Positions 1 through 9,721 of a stretch of DNA of 41,590 nt are shown here, piece by piece. The first letter of the stretch is position 1. The number at the start of each line of letters is the position of its first letter. A program made the translations under genes and the position numbers. The notes below the pieces were generated by a model. That model made no database searches. It saw only the letters and a program-made list of their open reading frames with translations, and had not been told where the DNA came from. The stretch spans positions 1-41,590 of the forward strand of contig JAUCBJ010002908.1 of NCBI GenBank assembly GCA_032718475.1, written 5' to 3'. Source of the DNA: Nemertoderma westbladi (lineage: Eukaryota; Xenacoelomorpha; Nemertodermatida; Nemertodermatidae).

Positions 1-1362
1 ATGCGCTTAAGGGATCGTTTCTCTAGCACAATGATAGATGGGTTGATACGTGTTGGAGGAACATTAACGAATGCTCCATTATCCTTTGACACTAAGTTTC
101 CCATACTCATTAGAAATCTTGAGATACAAGTCAAGATGATTGTAGATGTTCACAGCAAACTTTATCATGCTGGTAGAGAACGAGTTCTTAGCGAAATTCG
201 AACTCGCTATTATTTTTATAAACCCCGTAGAGCTCTGAACCAAGTTCTTAGGAATTGCATACCCTGTAGGAAAGCATTCAGTAGGCCTTTAACACAGCGA
301 GAGGCAGAATTACCTAGGGAACGAGTAAGCTTCTATGAACCACCCTTTACTAATACCGGTGTAGATTTATTTGGCCCTATTGAAGTATATCGTGCTAGGA
401 CTATAGTCAAGAGATGGTGTGTCATCTTTGTGTGTATGACTTGTAGAGCTATCCATCTCGATATGGTGAACGATTTATCTACCAACAGTTTCCTATTAAG
501 CTTACGACGACAGATCGCTCGCTTTGGAACTAGTAACACGATGAGATCTGATAAGGGAACAAACTTCATTGGTGCCAACAATGAAATCAAAGCTTACGTC
601 AAAGATTGGAACCAAAGACAGGTGGACGATCAGCTAAGGGTAACAGCGTCTAGCTGGACCTTCAACGCCGCCGACGCCCCTTGGTGGGGAGGAAGTTGGG
701 AGAGATTAATCAGGAGCGTGAAGACCGCATTTCACCTTATAGTGCCGTGCCGCGCGTATCTCACCGACGAACTTTTGCGGACGTTAATGGAGGAAATCGC
801 CGCCTATCTCAACGAGAGACCGCTTATGCCAGTCTCATCGAGTCCCGATTCCCTGGAAGCGCTAACACCCGCGCACTTCCTACTGAAGAAACCTGTAGCC
901 ATGCTCCCACAATCGGAAATCACAGACGGAGACGAATACTGCCGGCAAACTTGGCAACTCATGCAGTTGTTATCCCGTCGTTTCGCTGACCATTTCGAAA
1001 AACACTATCTGCCCACGCTACAACTTCGAACGAAGTGGTTTGCGCAGCAAGAAAACGTCAGCGCTGGAGACATGGTCCTTATTGTGGATTCAGATCTTCC
1101 ACGTAAGCGGTGGCAGACAGGTCGTATCATCGAGACTCACATCTCGGATGACGGTTTGGTGCGATCGGTAGAACTCGTCGTCATGCGACGTAACTTCAAG
1201 AAACCGGGAATTGTCTTCGAGACACAGCAGCTCAATCGCCCAGTTGGTCGTTTATGTTTACTGGAAAGAGACAGAGAACACTCCGGAAACTATGGAAGAC
1301 AAGATACTCTTCCCACGACCACCTCCCTAATCCAACAAACATCTAGGGACTCCCCAGCTTAG
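1..1362 (+). CDS. BEL/Pao LTR retrotransposon pol, integrase part (5' cut by window edge)
   Basis: The frame is open from base 1 to a TAG at 1360-1362, so the first Met is only the first codon in the window. Seen: a zinc-binding HHCC (H51, H56, C86, C89), then an integrase core with D122 (in VDLFGP), D184 (in RSDKGTNF) and E234 (in WWGGSWERLIRSVK). A C-terminal region of roughly residues 320-425 follows, containing GDMVLIVDSDLPRKRWQTGR, typical of the BEL/Pao C-terminal domain (DUF5641-like). In this family the integrase inserts the cDNA copy into host DNA. All three catalytic acidic residues and the zinc ligands are present and there is no internal stop or frameshift, so the copy looks fairly young. 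Gag, protease, RT and RNase H would lie upstream of the window. Family call is firm; activity is unknown. Confidence 0.93.
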   Translation: MRLRDRFSSTMIDGLIRVGGTLTNAPLSFDTKFPILIRNLEIQVKMIVDVHSKLYHAGRERVLSEIRTRYYFYKPRRALNQVLRNCIPCRKAFSRPLTQREAELPRERVSFYEPPFTNTGVDLFGPIEVYRARTIVKRWCVIFVCMTCRAIHLDMVNDLSTNSFLLSLRRQIARFGTSNTMRSDKGTNFIGANNEIKAYVKDWNQRQVDDQLRVTASSWTFNAADAPWWGGSWERLIRSVKTAFHLIVPCRAYLTDELLRTLMEEIAAYLNERPLMPVSSSPDSLEALTPAHFLLKKPVAMLPQSEITDGDEYCRQTWQLMQLLSRRFADHFEKHYLPTLQLRTKWFAQQENVSAGDMVLIVDSDLPRKRWQTGRIIETHISDDGLVRSVELVVMRRNFKKPGIVFETQQLNRPVGRLCLLERDREHSGNYGRQDTLPTTTSLIQQTSRDSPA

Positions 1363-2260
1363 TAGCGTATGGAGTGGGTGTGTGACCATATTATTTTATA
1401 TTCTTATTATTTTATATTTATGTATGTATTATTATGTAATTTTATTATAATCGTTTTCTTTAATTTTATTTAGTAGGATGTTATTTTAGCGATTATTTAG
1501 TAGATTAGTGCAATATATATTCGCGTTTATTACTTAATTACTTATATATTATATATTTAGTGCGACGGCGAGAAATAATTCTTTTTCTCCTTCCTTACTG
1601 TCCGTATTACATTACAAATACGTAACTACAGTAAGATGAAATGTCCGTACTTATTAAAGTACAATAAAGCTCCTACTATATTCAAGTATTATTGGTAAGT
1701 AGAGTATTAGGAATGCAAAATTCAGATCCTCGTGTCTCGGCTAAACCAAGCTCTGGGTAGACCTTGGAAACGACTTGCCTCTTCTCACTGACATTGCTTC
1801 GTGCGATATTGCTCTCATACCGTATCTTAAATAATACATATAGTAGCGTGATGTCCCTTTAACAGTAGCGTATAACGCAAAATAAATCTGTTAAACCCTT
1901 TGACCATCTGCAATTCTAGTCGATTAAGATATCGCGGCACCCACCGATATACTTGAAAGACAAAATTCTAGAATCAGTGGTTAACGTCCCCAGACAAGTT
2001 CTGGAATAAACTGGTGCCCATCCTAAATGTTAATTATTAATATTTATAAAATCTGTCAAATTTCAGATCCTTTAAAATTCTAGTCGATTAAGATATCGTA
2101 GCACTTACCGATACTCTTAAAAAAGACAAATTTCCTAGAATCAAGGATCCCAGTCCCCAGATATGTTCTGGAATAAAATTGTGTCTATTTAATATTAAAT
2201 AATAAAATTTACAGGAATAAATTTAAATTCATGTTTTAATGAATTTAATAGATTGTCATT
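1363..2260 (+). other. probable 3' LTR and flank of the BEL/Pao element
   Basis: Non-coding, AT-rich DNA directly after the pol stop. A purine-rich stretch (ggagtgggtg, near 1370-1379) followed by TGTG could be the polypurine tract and LTR start. AATAAA at about 1661 (gtacaataaagc) could be the LTR polyadenylation signal. The 5' LTR lies outside the window, so the LTR ends cannot be fixed by pairing. This is inferred from position only. Confidence 0.4.
1912..2205. repeat. tandem duplication, unit about 164 bp, two diverged copies
   Basis: The words aattctagtcgattaagata, gacaaa..ctagaatca, ccccaga and gttctggaataaa occur in the same order from 1912 and again from 2076, an offset of 164 bases. 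The copies differ by scattered substitutions and small indels. No coding potential was seen. It may be part of the LTR or of its flank. Confidence 0.75.
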
Positions 2261-3170
2261 TTTATACAATTTATAACATTCCCAAAATTCCTTTAATTAA
2301 TAGATCATGGGAGCGGAGATTCACTTTATTAAGTGTATTAGTGTGCGAGAATCTCCAATATATAGTCAATAGCCGATAAAATTCATAAAATCATGTATAA
2401 AGAGAAATGACGTAAGAGCTACGACAGATTATGTGGTTTTTAGAAAATGTTAAAGTTCTCGGGAACGCCTCATTTTCCAGAGCTGAAATTTTGGTTGCTT
2501 GTAGAGAATCATAAAGTATATCTTCTACGTAATTGAAAAGTTAAGACATTTAATTGGGGATCGGCTAGAGACTCCGAAGTAATGACATAGGCCTACCGGT
2601 ACGGTACTGCTGTACTGTACAAGTACGAAATGGCAGAATAATAATTTGACACCACCAAGCGGATTAATATATAATTGTATATCGATCGAATAAATTTTAT
2701 AGCATGGGGTATAGGGTCCGAGCCACGAAGTTGGCGGAGCCTTTGCGAATTGACGCATCTCTTAGGGGGGTAGGTCAAATATGGCAAATAGTTCATTCAA
2801 TAATTGTACTGTATGTCATCATCGTCGCTACGATTTTGACTTACTTATATCTTCGTCAGATTTAACCCTTTCGGTACCATGGCACATACGTCTGTTCCAT
2901 GGGTATTGCGCCATGACACACACGTCTGTTCCATGACATTTATTTGATTTCTAAGAAGGGAAAATGTTGCTGGACTAATAAGTACATGCTTCCATATGTT
3001 AGCAAAGCATTTCAGCTTGTATCTACTGTAATTTAACTACCGGTAGGGCTACTGCAGACCTGCTTACAGTCTGCCAGACTTTAGCAATAACAGAATAAGG
3101 CAGTACTGCGGTAAGGTAGGCCTAAACTGACTAAACAGCCTAAACAAAAAAGCCTAAACAGACTGACCTA
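2261..3170. other. non-coding stretch without a recognised gene
   Basis: AT-rich sequence with only short chance ORFs on both strands. It contains a short repeat of gtctgttccatg around 2890-2930 and TACCGGTA and TAGGCCTA words near 2590, 3040 and 3116. I see no exon-like coding stretch or RNA gene. Confidence 0.5.
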
Positions 3171-3575
3171 CAGACAGTCTGGATAGGGTCAAATTGAAAA
3201 CTGACAGCGGAAATGAAATCCTTGACCAGGAAAACCCTCATAGAGCGAATTTTAATTAGCTAATGTGATTATTCCTTATATTTTTGACGGACAGACAGAC
3301 CGACAGACAGTCTGGATAGGGTCAAAAGTGAAGACTGACAGCGGAAATGAAATCCTTGACCAGGAAAACCCCCATAGAGAGAATTTTAATTAGCTAATAT
3401 GATTCCTATATTTTCGACGGACAGACTGACAGACAGACAGACAGACCAACAGACCGACAGTCAGTCTGCATAGGGTCAAAAGTGAAAACTGACATCGGAA
3501 ATGAAATCCTTGACCAGGAAAACCCCCATAGCGAGAATTTTAATTAGCTAATGTGATTCCTTATACTTTTGACAT
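3171..3575. repeat. three tandem units of 133-154 bp with CAGA-rich joints
   Basis: Units begin near 3171, 3304 and 3458, each with cagtctg-atagggtcaaa, then ctgac-tcggaaatgaaatcc or a close variant, ttgaccaggaaaaccc, a run of attttaattagctaat, and ttttgac. Joints are (CAGA)n-like microsatellite, which explains the differing spacing. No coding potential. Confidence 0.85.
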
Positions 3576-6281
3576 TAATATTTCAGTATCAATACTAAAA
3601 CGTCATAAGGTAAATTATAATATTTCTTATAAATTGGGTCGCCTCCACGCCTAAAATATGTTAATTTTAAAACACCAATTTTCTGTTAATACCTGCCTGT
3701 GAACAATCTTCTGTGTACCTTTGGGTTGGGGTGCAGATTAAGGGGGGGGGGGGGGGGGGGTGAAAGCGAGCAACTTTCCCCTCTTATGATTTGTTTGCGG
3801 TTTGGTTAATTTCTTAAATACAGATTTTGTGTTAGAATTGCTCAATTTTAATTTGTATCTCATAACTGAGCCTCGTGCTGCGCGAAGGCCCCACGAACGT
3901 GTTCTCGAATATTTATTACGTTAACTAGAGAGCCGCTTAACTACATAAACCAATATTGGATATTGAGTTCCGTTTTGGTGTACGCCGCGCAGACATTAAA
4001 GTTGCAATAACTTTTGAGTGGGCGAATGGATTTTGCTCAAATCACTTACAAACCTGTTCTACGTCGATGCTGTTTCACCACATGTAATAAAATGAAAAAA
4101 ATTCCACCAAAATATTTAACTTTACTTTTTTCGCCGGGAAAAAAGTAAAATCAATGCATTCCTATTGATTACTTTTTACCCTAGGGAAAAAAGTGAAACT
4201 TTTTCTCCCGATTTTGGGGTATATTCGAGCGAAAAAGTGACAATTTAAGAATAAATAATTATTGTTCGTAATTTTAATAAGCAAAACTTTATTATTGTAA
4301 TTTATTGACTAATGTTGTTGTAATGTAAAACAAGGGAGCCGTTATAATATTTGCACCCTAGGCTACAGTCATGAGTTTAGGTCAGCATATCCTTTATGGT
4401 TTCACGCTTTGGTTAGGTATCACAGGCCCAGCCAGAAATTTAACCTGATCTGTAACTTTTGTAAGATTGACTGCTTTATATCGAAATTCAAAAGATCAAG
4501 TTAGAAGATGGTACCGGTAGGCGGTAGCGTGGTACCGGTAGGCGGTAGCGTAGTAGGTCTCCGCATTCACTGAAGGAGTGAAAAAGGATTCTTGTAAAGA
4601 ACTCGGGGTTATTATGACAATATATCGCAATTTCTGAAAAGACTAGCCAACAAGTGTCAAAGGCTTACAAAGTGTGTAACATAATGATAATATTTAGATG
4701 TTAACTTACGTCGAATGTAAAGGTTATAACTACTGGATATGGATAAGGCATATGTCCGCCATAATAATTAATAATACACTATTTAACACTATTTAACACA
4801 ATAAACAAATTATATATTCTTAAACTAAACAAACAAATAATTAATGGGAGGATGTGATGTGAGGATGTGAGTTCTGTGACGGATTATGATTAACCTAAAT
4901 TAAAATTCGCCTAAGCTCGCATTCAATAAAAAAGATTGTTATTATTTTAAAAAGTGTTATATAATACAATTATAAAATAATGTCGAATAGTTATGTAAAA
5001 ACGAATTACTGTGCGTATTCAATTGAACCGGGCCATCTATTAAAAAATTTAGGAAATATATTTTATAGGCCCCTACCTGATACTTAACGTTAGAGTATTG
5101 CACGGTGATTTGTTCATCATATTTAAATCTACAACCGTTAGAAATTAGGCGAATTATCTGGATGGCTTGAATGGTTGGTTGAACAATGGCTTATACTATG
5201 TCACAATAACTGACCTGTGTTTTAAACAATTTTTTCATGGATGCCAACAGACAATGTTCGCGGGGCCATAATATGAAGTAGATAAGTTGTCTCTAGAAAT
5301 CGCTTTGCAAGCAATTATGTATCGGTCTGGAATTCATTAGCTTCTGATACTGTCGAATGCAATAATTAATTTGGATACTTTTAATCGCCGTATTGTGTTT
5401 GTAATATAGATTTCAGTTACCATGTGTCATTTTAATAATTAGTAATCAATCCATAATATTTTATATTTTTTAAATTTTTTTAGTAATAAATATCTAGTGT
5501 TCGAACTACGGGTATTGCTCATCATTATACGCGTACGCGTACGTACGCCAAATTAATTAGCAATCTACATACGCATACGCGTATGTGAAATAGCACATAC
5601 ACGTAGCTGAAATGTCACATAACGCGTATAAGTATATAAAGTAATATGTTTGCTTATAATGGCTTCTCTCTGTTTTACTGGCCAGCGCAGCAGCAGCACT
5701 ACGTCTGTACGACAGTACGGTCATTACACAATTCCAGCATTATCATCTAAACAGGTACCAGGGTACCGGTAGTGCTTTAGTGCTGGTCTTTGTAGGGATA
5801 CCACGAACTTGGAACTCGACCCACTATGTGGCTCGCTCCAGCAGTGTACTGTAGTCATACCACGGACTCGCCTCATCACAGTAAGTGGCTCGCCCCAGAA
5901 CACAGACATTACGTTCACGTTCAGTATTCCGTGCAGTACTGTAGCACGTAGCCTACTTTATGCACGTAGTGACGTACAGCAGTACAGTACATCTCATTCT
6001 GTGTGCAGTCTAGGTTATCCATGGTATCATCAATCATGCACCTGTCTGCATGATATCAGTACAGCAGTATCTCTTGGTATTATGTGTCAGTGATATATGT
6101 CATATATATTATGTATGTGTCAGTGGCTTGTGCTACGTCGCTTCCGAGGATTTAGATTACCTCATCCCTGAACTAGGCCTCCTATACACTAACACTATAC
6201 ATACATGTATACCACTCATACCAGTCAGCCAGTACAGCAGTATACAGTGTACAGGTATATACATCCACTTCGATTATTAAC
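3576..6281. other. non-coding, repeat-rich stretch
   Basis: No gene recognised. Contents: a 19-base G-run at 3742-3760; an imperfect inverted repeat at about 4125-4200 built from ctttttt-cccgg and gggaaaaaagt; a perfect 21-bp tandem pair carrying TACCGGTA at 4510-4551; a CG-rich palindromic cluster at about 5526-5633 (ATACGCGT-type words, arms in inverted order), perhaps a small MITE; and CAGTAC/GTACTG-rich sequence at 5650-6240. ORFs here are short and show no known domain. Confidence 0.5.
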
Positions 6282-6529
6282 ACTACTACTACTACTACTA
6301 GGATCGGCATGCTGCATTGCAGCTGCATTTTTAAGAATGCTGTGCCGGCTTGTCAACAAAACTGCACCGCCACAACTCCCTATCACCCATGACATTTGCT
6401 AGATCATCCGCATCTTCAAGGCCAGTGTCATTTAAGATGCGTCTCAAGAAAGTCATGGGCTGTCCACCATGCTTATTCACTCCATGAGGCTGCGAAAGTA
6501 CAAGATTATGCACTGGCAGTCGGTGAGAA

Positions 6530-6617
6530 GTCCAAAATTGGACTTGAGTCCAAAATTGGACTTCGACTCCAGTTCAAGTCCAAAATTGGACTTCTGTGAG
6601 TCCAAAATTGGACTTCA
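6530..6617. repeat. left subterminal array of palindromic 18-mers
   Basis: Four copies of AGTCCAAAATTGGACTT lie at about 6530, 6549, 6575 and 6599, with a further pair at about 6774-6802 (aagtccaatattggactt and gtccaattttggac). Each is close to a perfect palindrome. They sit just inside the left end of the 6517-8368 element. By analogy with other DNA transposons, they may be transposase-binding sites. Confidence 0.85.
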
Positions 6618-7525
6618 AATCAGCCAATTGTTCCAGGGCCTTCGTTAATTGGATCGGGCGGGATTTTTTTCTTTTAATCGAAAATATATCAAAAAATAAG
6701 AGTTTTGAACAGGGGGACCTGAAATTCACCAGGGGGAACTTTTTTTATAAGGCTTTGAATTTTTACAAAAGTCCAATATTGGACTTTATGTCCAATTTTG
6801 GACGCGACATTGAGAATCTAACTTAAATGTACATGAAGCATAACAGACTGACAGATGAGAGACAGCCAGACAGCTATTAAGTTATGGAAAGTTACCTTTG
6901 CAGCTCTCTGTATGTATCTTCAGTGTAACTGTATTTAGAATCTAATGGTACATTCTAGCATTCTAGGTACTTTGTACTTTACTTTTAGCATATTGTTTAG
7001 TTTACATTCATGTTATGTCTAACCTTACAGCTTTATGTACCCAGGACTTTAGAGTCTTTAGGACTAGATTAGATTATGCTCCAAGAAATATTTAATTACA
7101 AATTATATTTGGTGGAAACTGGTAGCAATGCCAGGTTTGCCAACTGCAGCTGCTGCTAGGGCTTACTACAGTCTGACAGTACACGCTACGATTTTGTCTA
7201 AGCTTATGGGAGCCCTATCAGAAAGAAATACTACAAGTTGATGCTACCACCGTCCACCATCTCTTCTAATTTTTCCATACAACAGGGAGGGTATTTTAAA
7301 TCGGCTGGATAATGAAACGGGATTAACTGATTAACGTGTTGGGGTCTCCACATAATAAGTAGCCTACAGAAGTAACACAGAACACACGTCATAAACCAAT
7401 TGAGGGAAAGGAACAGGTTACAGACAGACAGAGGCAGGCTTTTCTAACTAAAACAATAAACGGCCACTTTTGACTTTACAAATTGAGGGAGCCCTATCAC
7501 CACATACTACTAACTACAATCCAGC

Positions 7526-7905
7526 AATCGGCATGCTGCATTGCAGCAAGAATGCTGTGCTGGCTTATTGACAGAAGTGCGCCTCCACAACTCCCTTACA
7601 CTCTTACAGCCTTATCACCCATGACATTTGCTAGATCATCCGCATCTTCAAGGTCAGTGTCCTTTGAGACAGTAAGAAAGACTGAAAGATGCGTCTCAAG
7701 AAAGTCATGGGCTGTCCACCATGCTTATTTACTCCATGAGGTGCACTGGCTGGTCCTCATGGCGAAAGCAATGTCCTGCAAATCGGAGGCGGCTTTGTTC
7801 TAGTGTCAAGCTTGGGGGAACTAATGAGAAACCTCCAACACCAATGTTATATAGTGTCTGGTTGGAGATGTGTGCATTGTGATTGTACTTGACACAGTGA
7901 ACCCA
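7526..7905 (-). mobile_element. LINE 3' fragment (copy 2), inside the TIR element
   Basis: Same 3' sequence as copy 1 (cggcatgctgcattgcagc, then the DLANVMGD-type coding end, then HCFRHEDQPVHLM and the SLVPPSLTLEQSRLRFAG region read on the minus strand). It begins around acacagtgaaccc at about 7905. It is 5'-truncated, and here LTLEQSRLRFAGHCF is in one frame, showing the unshifted arrangement. Unlike copy 1 it keeps the uninterrupted gcactggctggtcctca junction. Confidence 0.8.
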
Positions 7906-8281
7906 ATCAAAACAATTAGCCAATAAACATTAACTCAATAACATAATAGGTTACAGTTTACAGTAGTCTTATTTTTGCCATACGAAAATACAGAAATACC
8001 ACAGGTATGTATGAACTATACAGCTATAACTCAACTACCGCTACTGCGGTATGCCGGTATACACCATACCACTACCGCAAAAAGTAACTACTGATGTCTG
8101 ACTGTACGTGTGCGATCTGCGGTCCCTGCTTATAATACTTATAATAATTAATTTGATCATTAAAATGATGTTGCATTGTAATTATGTAATATATATGTAC
8201 TGACTGACTGATACGGGATGCAGTTTTGATTGAAATACCGATATAAAGTATGGCAGCATGGGTATACTTAGAGTTGTACTA

Positions 8282-8357
8282 AAGTCCAATATTGGACTTT
8301 GGAGTCCAAAATTGGACTTAAAGTCTAAAATTGGACTTGAAGTCCAATTTTTGACTT
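8282..8357. repeat. right subterminal array of palindromic 18-mers
   Basis: Four units at about 8282, 8302, 8322 and 8341: agtccaatattggact (perfect palindrome), agtccaaaattggact, agtctaaaattggact and a decayed agtccaatttttgact. They mirror the array at the left end of the same element. Confidence 0.85.
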
Positions 8358-8380
8358 CTCACCGACTGACTGGCTGGTCC

Positions 8381-9601
8381 TCACGGCGAAAGCAATGTCC
8401 TGCAAAGCGGAGGCGATTTTTGTTCTAGTGTCAAGCTTGGGGGAACCAATGAGACACCTCCAATGTTATATAGTGTCTGGTTGGAGATGTGTGCAGTGTA
8501 CTTGACACAATGAACCCGGCGTAGCATTCTTGTGAATGTGCCATCCAGAGATTTGGTGTCCTCAGCAGTTAGAGCCCAGCATGGACTCCCGTGGAGGAGT
8601 ACTGGAACTACTGCTGCTCTAAATAATCGGACCTTAAGTTTCCGATTAATTCTCGGTGACTTCCAAATCCTGGAAAGCCTATTCAAGGCTGCCCATGCCT
8701 TTCCCTTACGTATTCGAAGGTCCTCACCTGACTTCCGGATCCATGATCCCAGGTAACAGAAGTCGTCCACATGCTCAAGCATACCATCCTTTGAGCTTAT
8801 GCTCATCCGATCAGAGACTTGCTGAGGACTTTCAAAGTTAACTGTCAAAATTTTGGTCTTTCTGGAGTTAATAAAAAGACCAACACTAGAAGCAGCATGT
8901 TCTAATGAGCTGAGGAGCCGTTGGGCTCCCTCTAATGATTCTGAGAGTACTCCTAAGTCATCAGCAATGTCTAGATCAGTTAGGTACTTGGCAGGATTTC
9001 CTCGGCTTCTGGAACCAGTAGGTGGAGTTATCATCACCCCATCATCATTATGATGATCTAAGGACATTCGTAGAACATAGTCAACCACAATAATGAACAA
9101 GAATGGTGCAAGTGTGTCTCCTTGGAGGACGCCCCATAACACTTCAAATGGTTCTGTGTCACCGTCAACAGTAGACACAAATGTTGTCGAACCATCGTAT
9201 ACTGATCTGATTGCTGCAATAATTTCATCAGGAATCCCATATAATATAAGTATGCTGAACATACGTGAGCGAGAGACTGAATCAAAGGTCTTGAAGAAGT
9301 CAACAAAGATAACAGCCAGATGCCTGTCTTTCTTTTTTGATAATTCTTCAATTATCCTTCTAAGTGCCAAATTGGGCTCCATGGTCCCACGACCTTTACG
9401 GAACCCATTCTGATTTCCACGGAGCAGTCTCTCAATGGGATCCCTGATGCGATTTAATAGAATCCTATTGTATAGCTTTGCAGCAATCGAGATCAATGAG
9501 ATTCCCCGAAAAGAACCATAGAGTGTTAGGTTGCCCTTCTTGGGAACTGGCACCAACTTATTTGTTTTCATTTCTTGTGGGACTCTTGTTGTTCGGTACA
9601 T
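8381..9601 (-). CDS. LINE reverse transcriptase fragment
   Basis: A 406-codon frame holding the RT core in order: KLVPVPKKGN and SFRGISLISIAAKLYNRIL (fingers), NQNGFRKGRGT, AVIFVDFFKTFDSVSR (motif A with catalytic Asp), GVLQGDTLAPFLF (motif B), and DLDIADDLGVLS (motif C, where the usual Y/F-A-D-D is I-A-D-D), then the thumb with RLFRAAVVPVLLHGSPCW. RT would copy the element's RNA at the target site. The frame is lost near the end at an A-rich run: after LTLEQ the expected RLRFAGHC continuation is in another frame, and the reading stops at 8381. No endonuclease domain is present. This is a 5'-truncated, frameshifted copy. Confidence 0.9.
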   Translation of the reverse strand: MYRTTRVPQEMKTNKLVPVPKKGNLTLYGSFRGISLISIAAKLYNRILLNRIRDPIERLLRGNQNGFRKGRGTMEPNLALRRIIEELSKKKDRHLAVIFVDFFKTFDSVSRSRMFSILILYGIPDEIIAAIRSVYDGSTTFVSTVDGDTEPFEVLWGVLQGDTLAPFLFIIVVDYVLRMSLDHHNDDGVMITPPTGSRSRGNPAKYLTDLDIADDLGVLSESLEGAQRLLSSLEHAASSVGLFINSRKTKILTVNFESPQQVSDRMSISSKDGMLEHVDDFCYLGSWIRKSGEDLRIRKGKAWAALNRLSRIWKSPRINRKLKVRLFRAAVVPVLLHGSPCWALTAEDTKSLDGTFTRMLRRVHCVKYTAHISNQTLYNIGGVSLVPPSLTLEQKSPPLCRTLLSP

Positions 9602-9721
9602 GTCTACTATGATGGGATATTATTAACACTAATATGTACATGTGCACTACAAATGTAATATTGGGAAATTTAAGGTATGAAAAACGTAGATTAGCTACTT
9701 CATGGGGGGGGGGGGGGGGGG

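Larger units (their letters stand above)
6517..8368. mobile_element. 1.85-kb TIR element inserted in the LINE, 5-bp target duplication ACTGG
   Basis: The ends are inverted copies of CAGTCGGTGAGAAGTC, followed on both sides by repeated near-palindromes AAGTCCAAAATTGGACTT. Exactly ACTGG flanks each end (6512-6516 and 8369-8373). Removing element plus one ACTGG restores the LINE order gcactggctggtcctca, which is seen uninterrupted in the second LINE copy near 7747-7762. The interior has no transposase-like frame, so the element is non-autonomous. It carries a LINE fragment (7526-7905) and one dispersed ggaaaggaacaggttacag motif (about 7404). A 5-bp duplication with this end is not one I can assign to a superfamily. 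Confidence 0.85.
6282..9622 (-). mobile_element. non-LTR retrotransposon (LINE) copy 1, 5' incomplete, split by a later insertion
   Basis: On the minus strand the element runs 9622 to 8369 and resumes 6516 to 6282, with a TIR element between. The first part encodes reverse transcriptase. The second encodes the usual end of such proteins (GGQPMTFLRRILND, DTGLEDADDLANVMGDRELW) and finishes in an (AGT)n tail at 6282-6300. The order of motifs and shared 3' ends match five other copies in this window (7526-7905, 12323-12463, 17711-17935, 22410-23692, 40272-40550). It is a RT-bearing LINE of the Jockey/I/RTE-like assemblage; the clade cannot be set by eye. The 5' boundary coincides with the TTAA end of the piggyBac element. 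Confidence 0.85.

Noticed and set aside
8853-9413. Plus-strand ORFs over the LINE
   Set aside because: Antisense to the RT coding frame.
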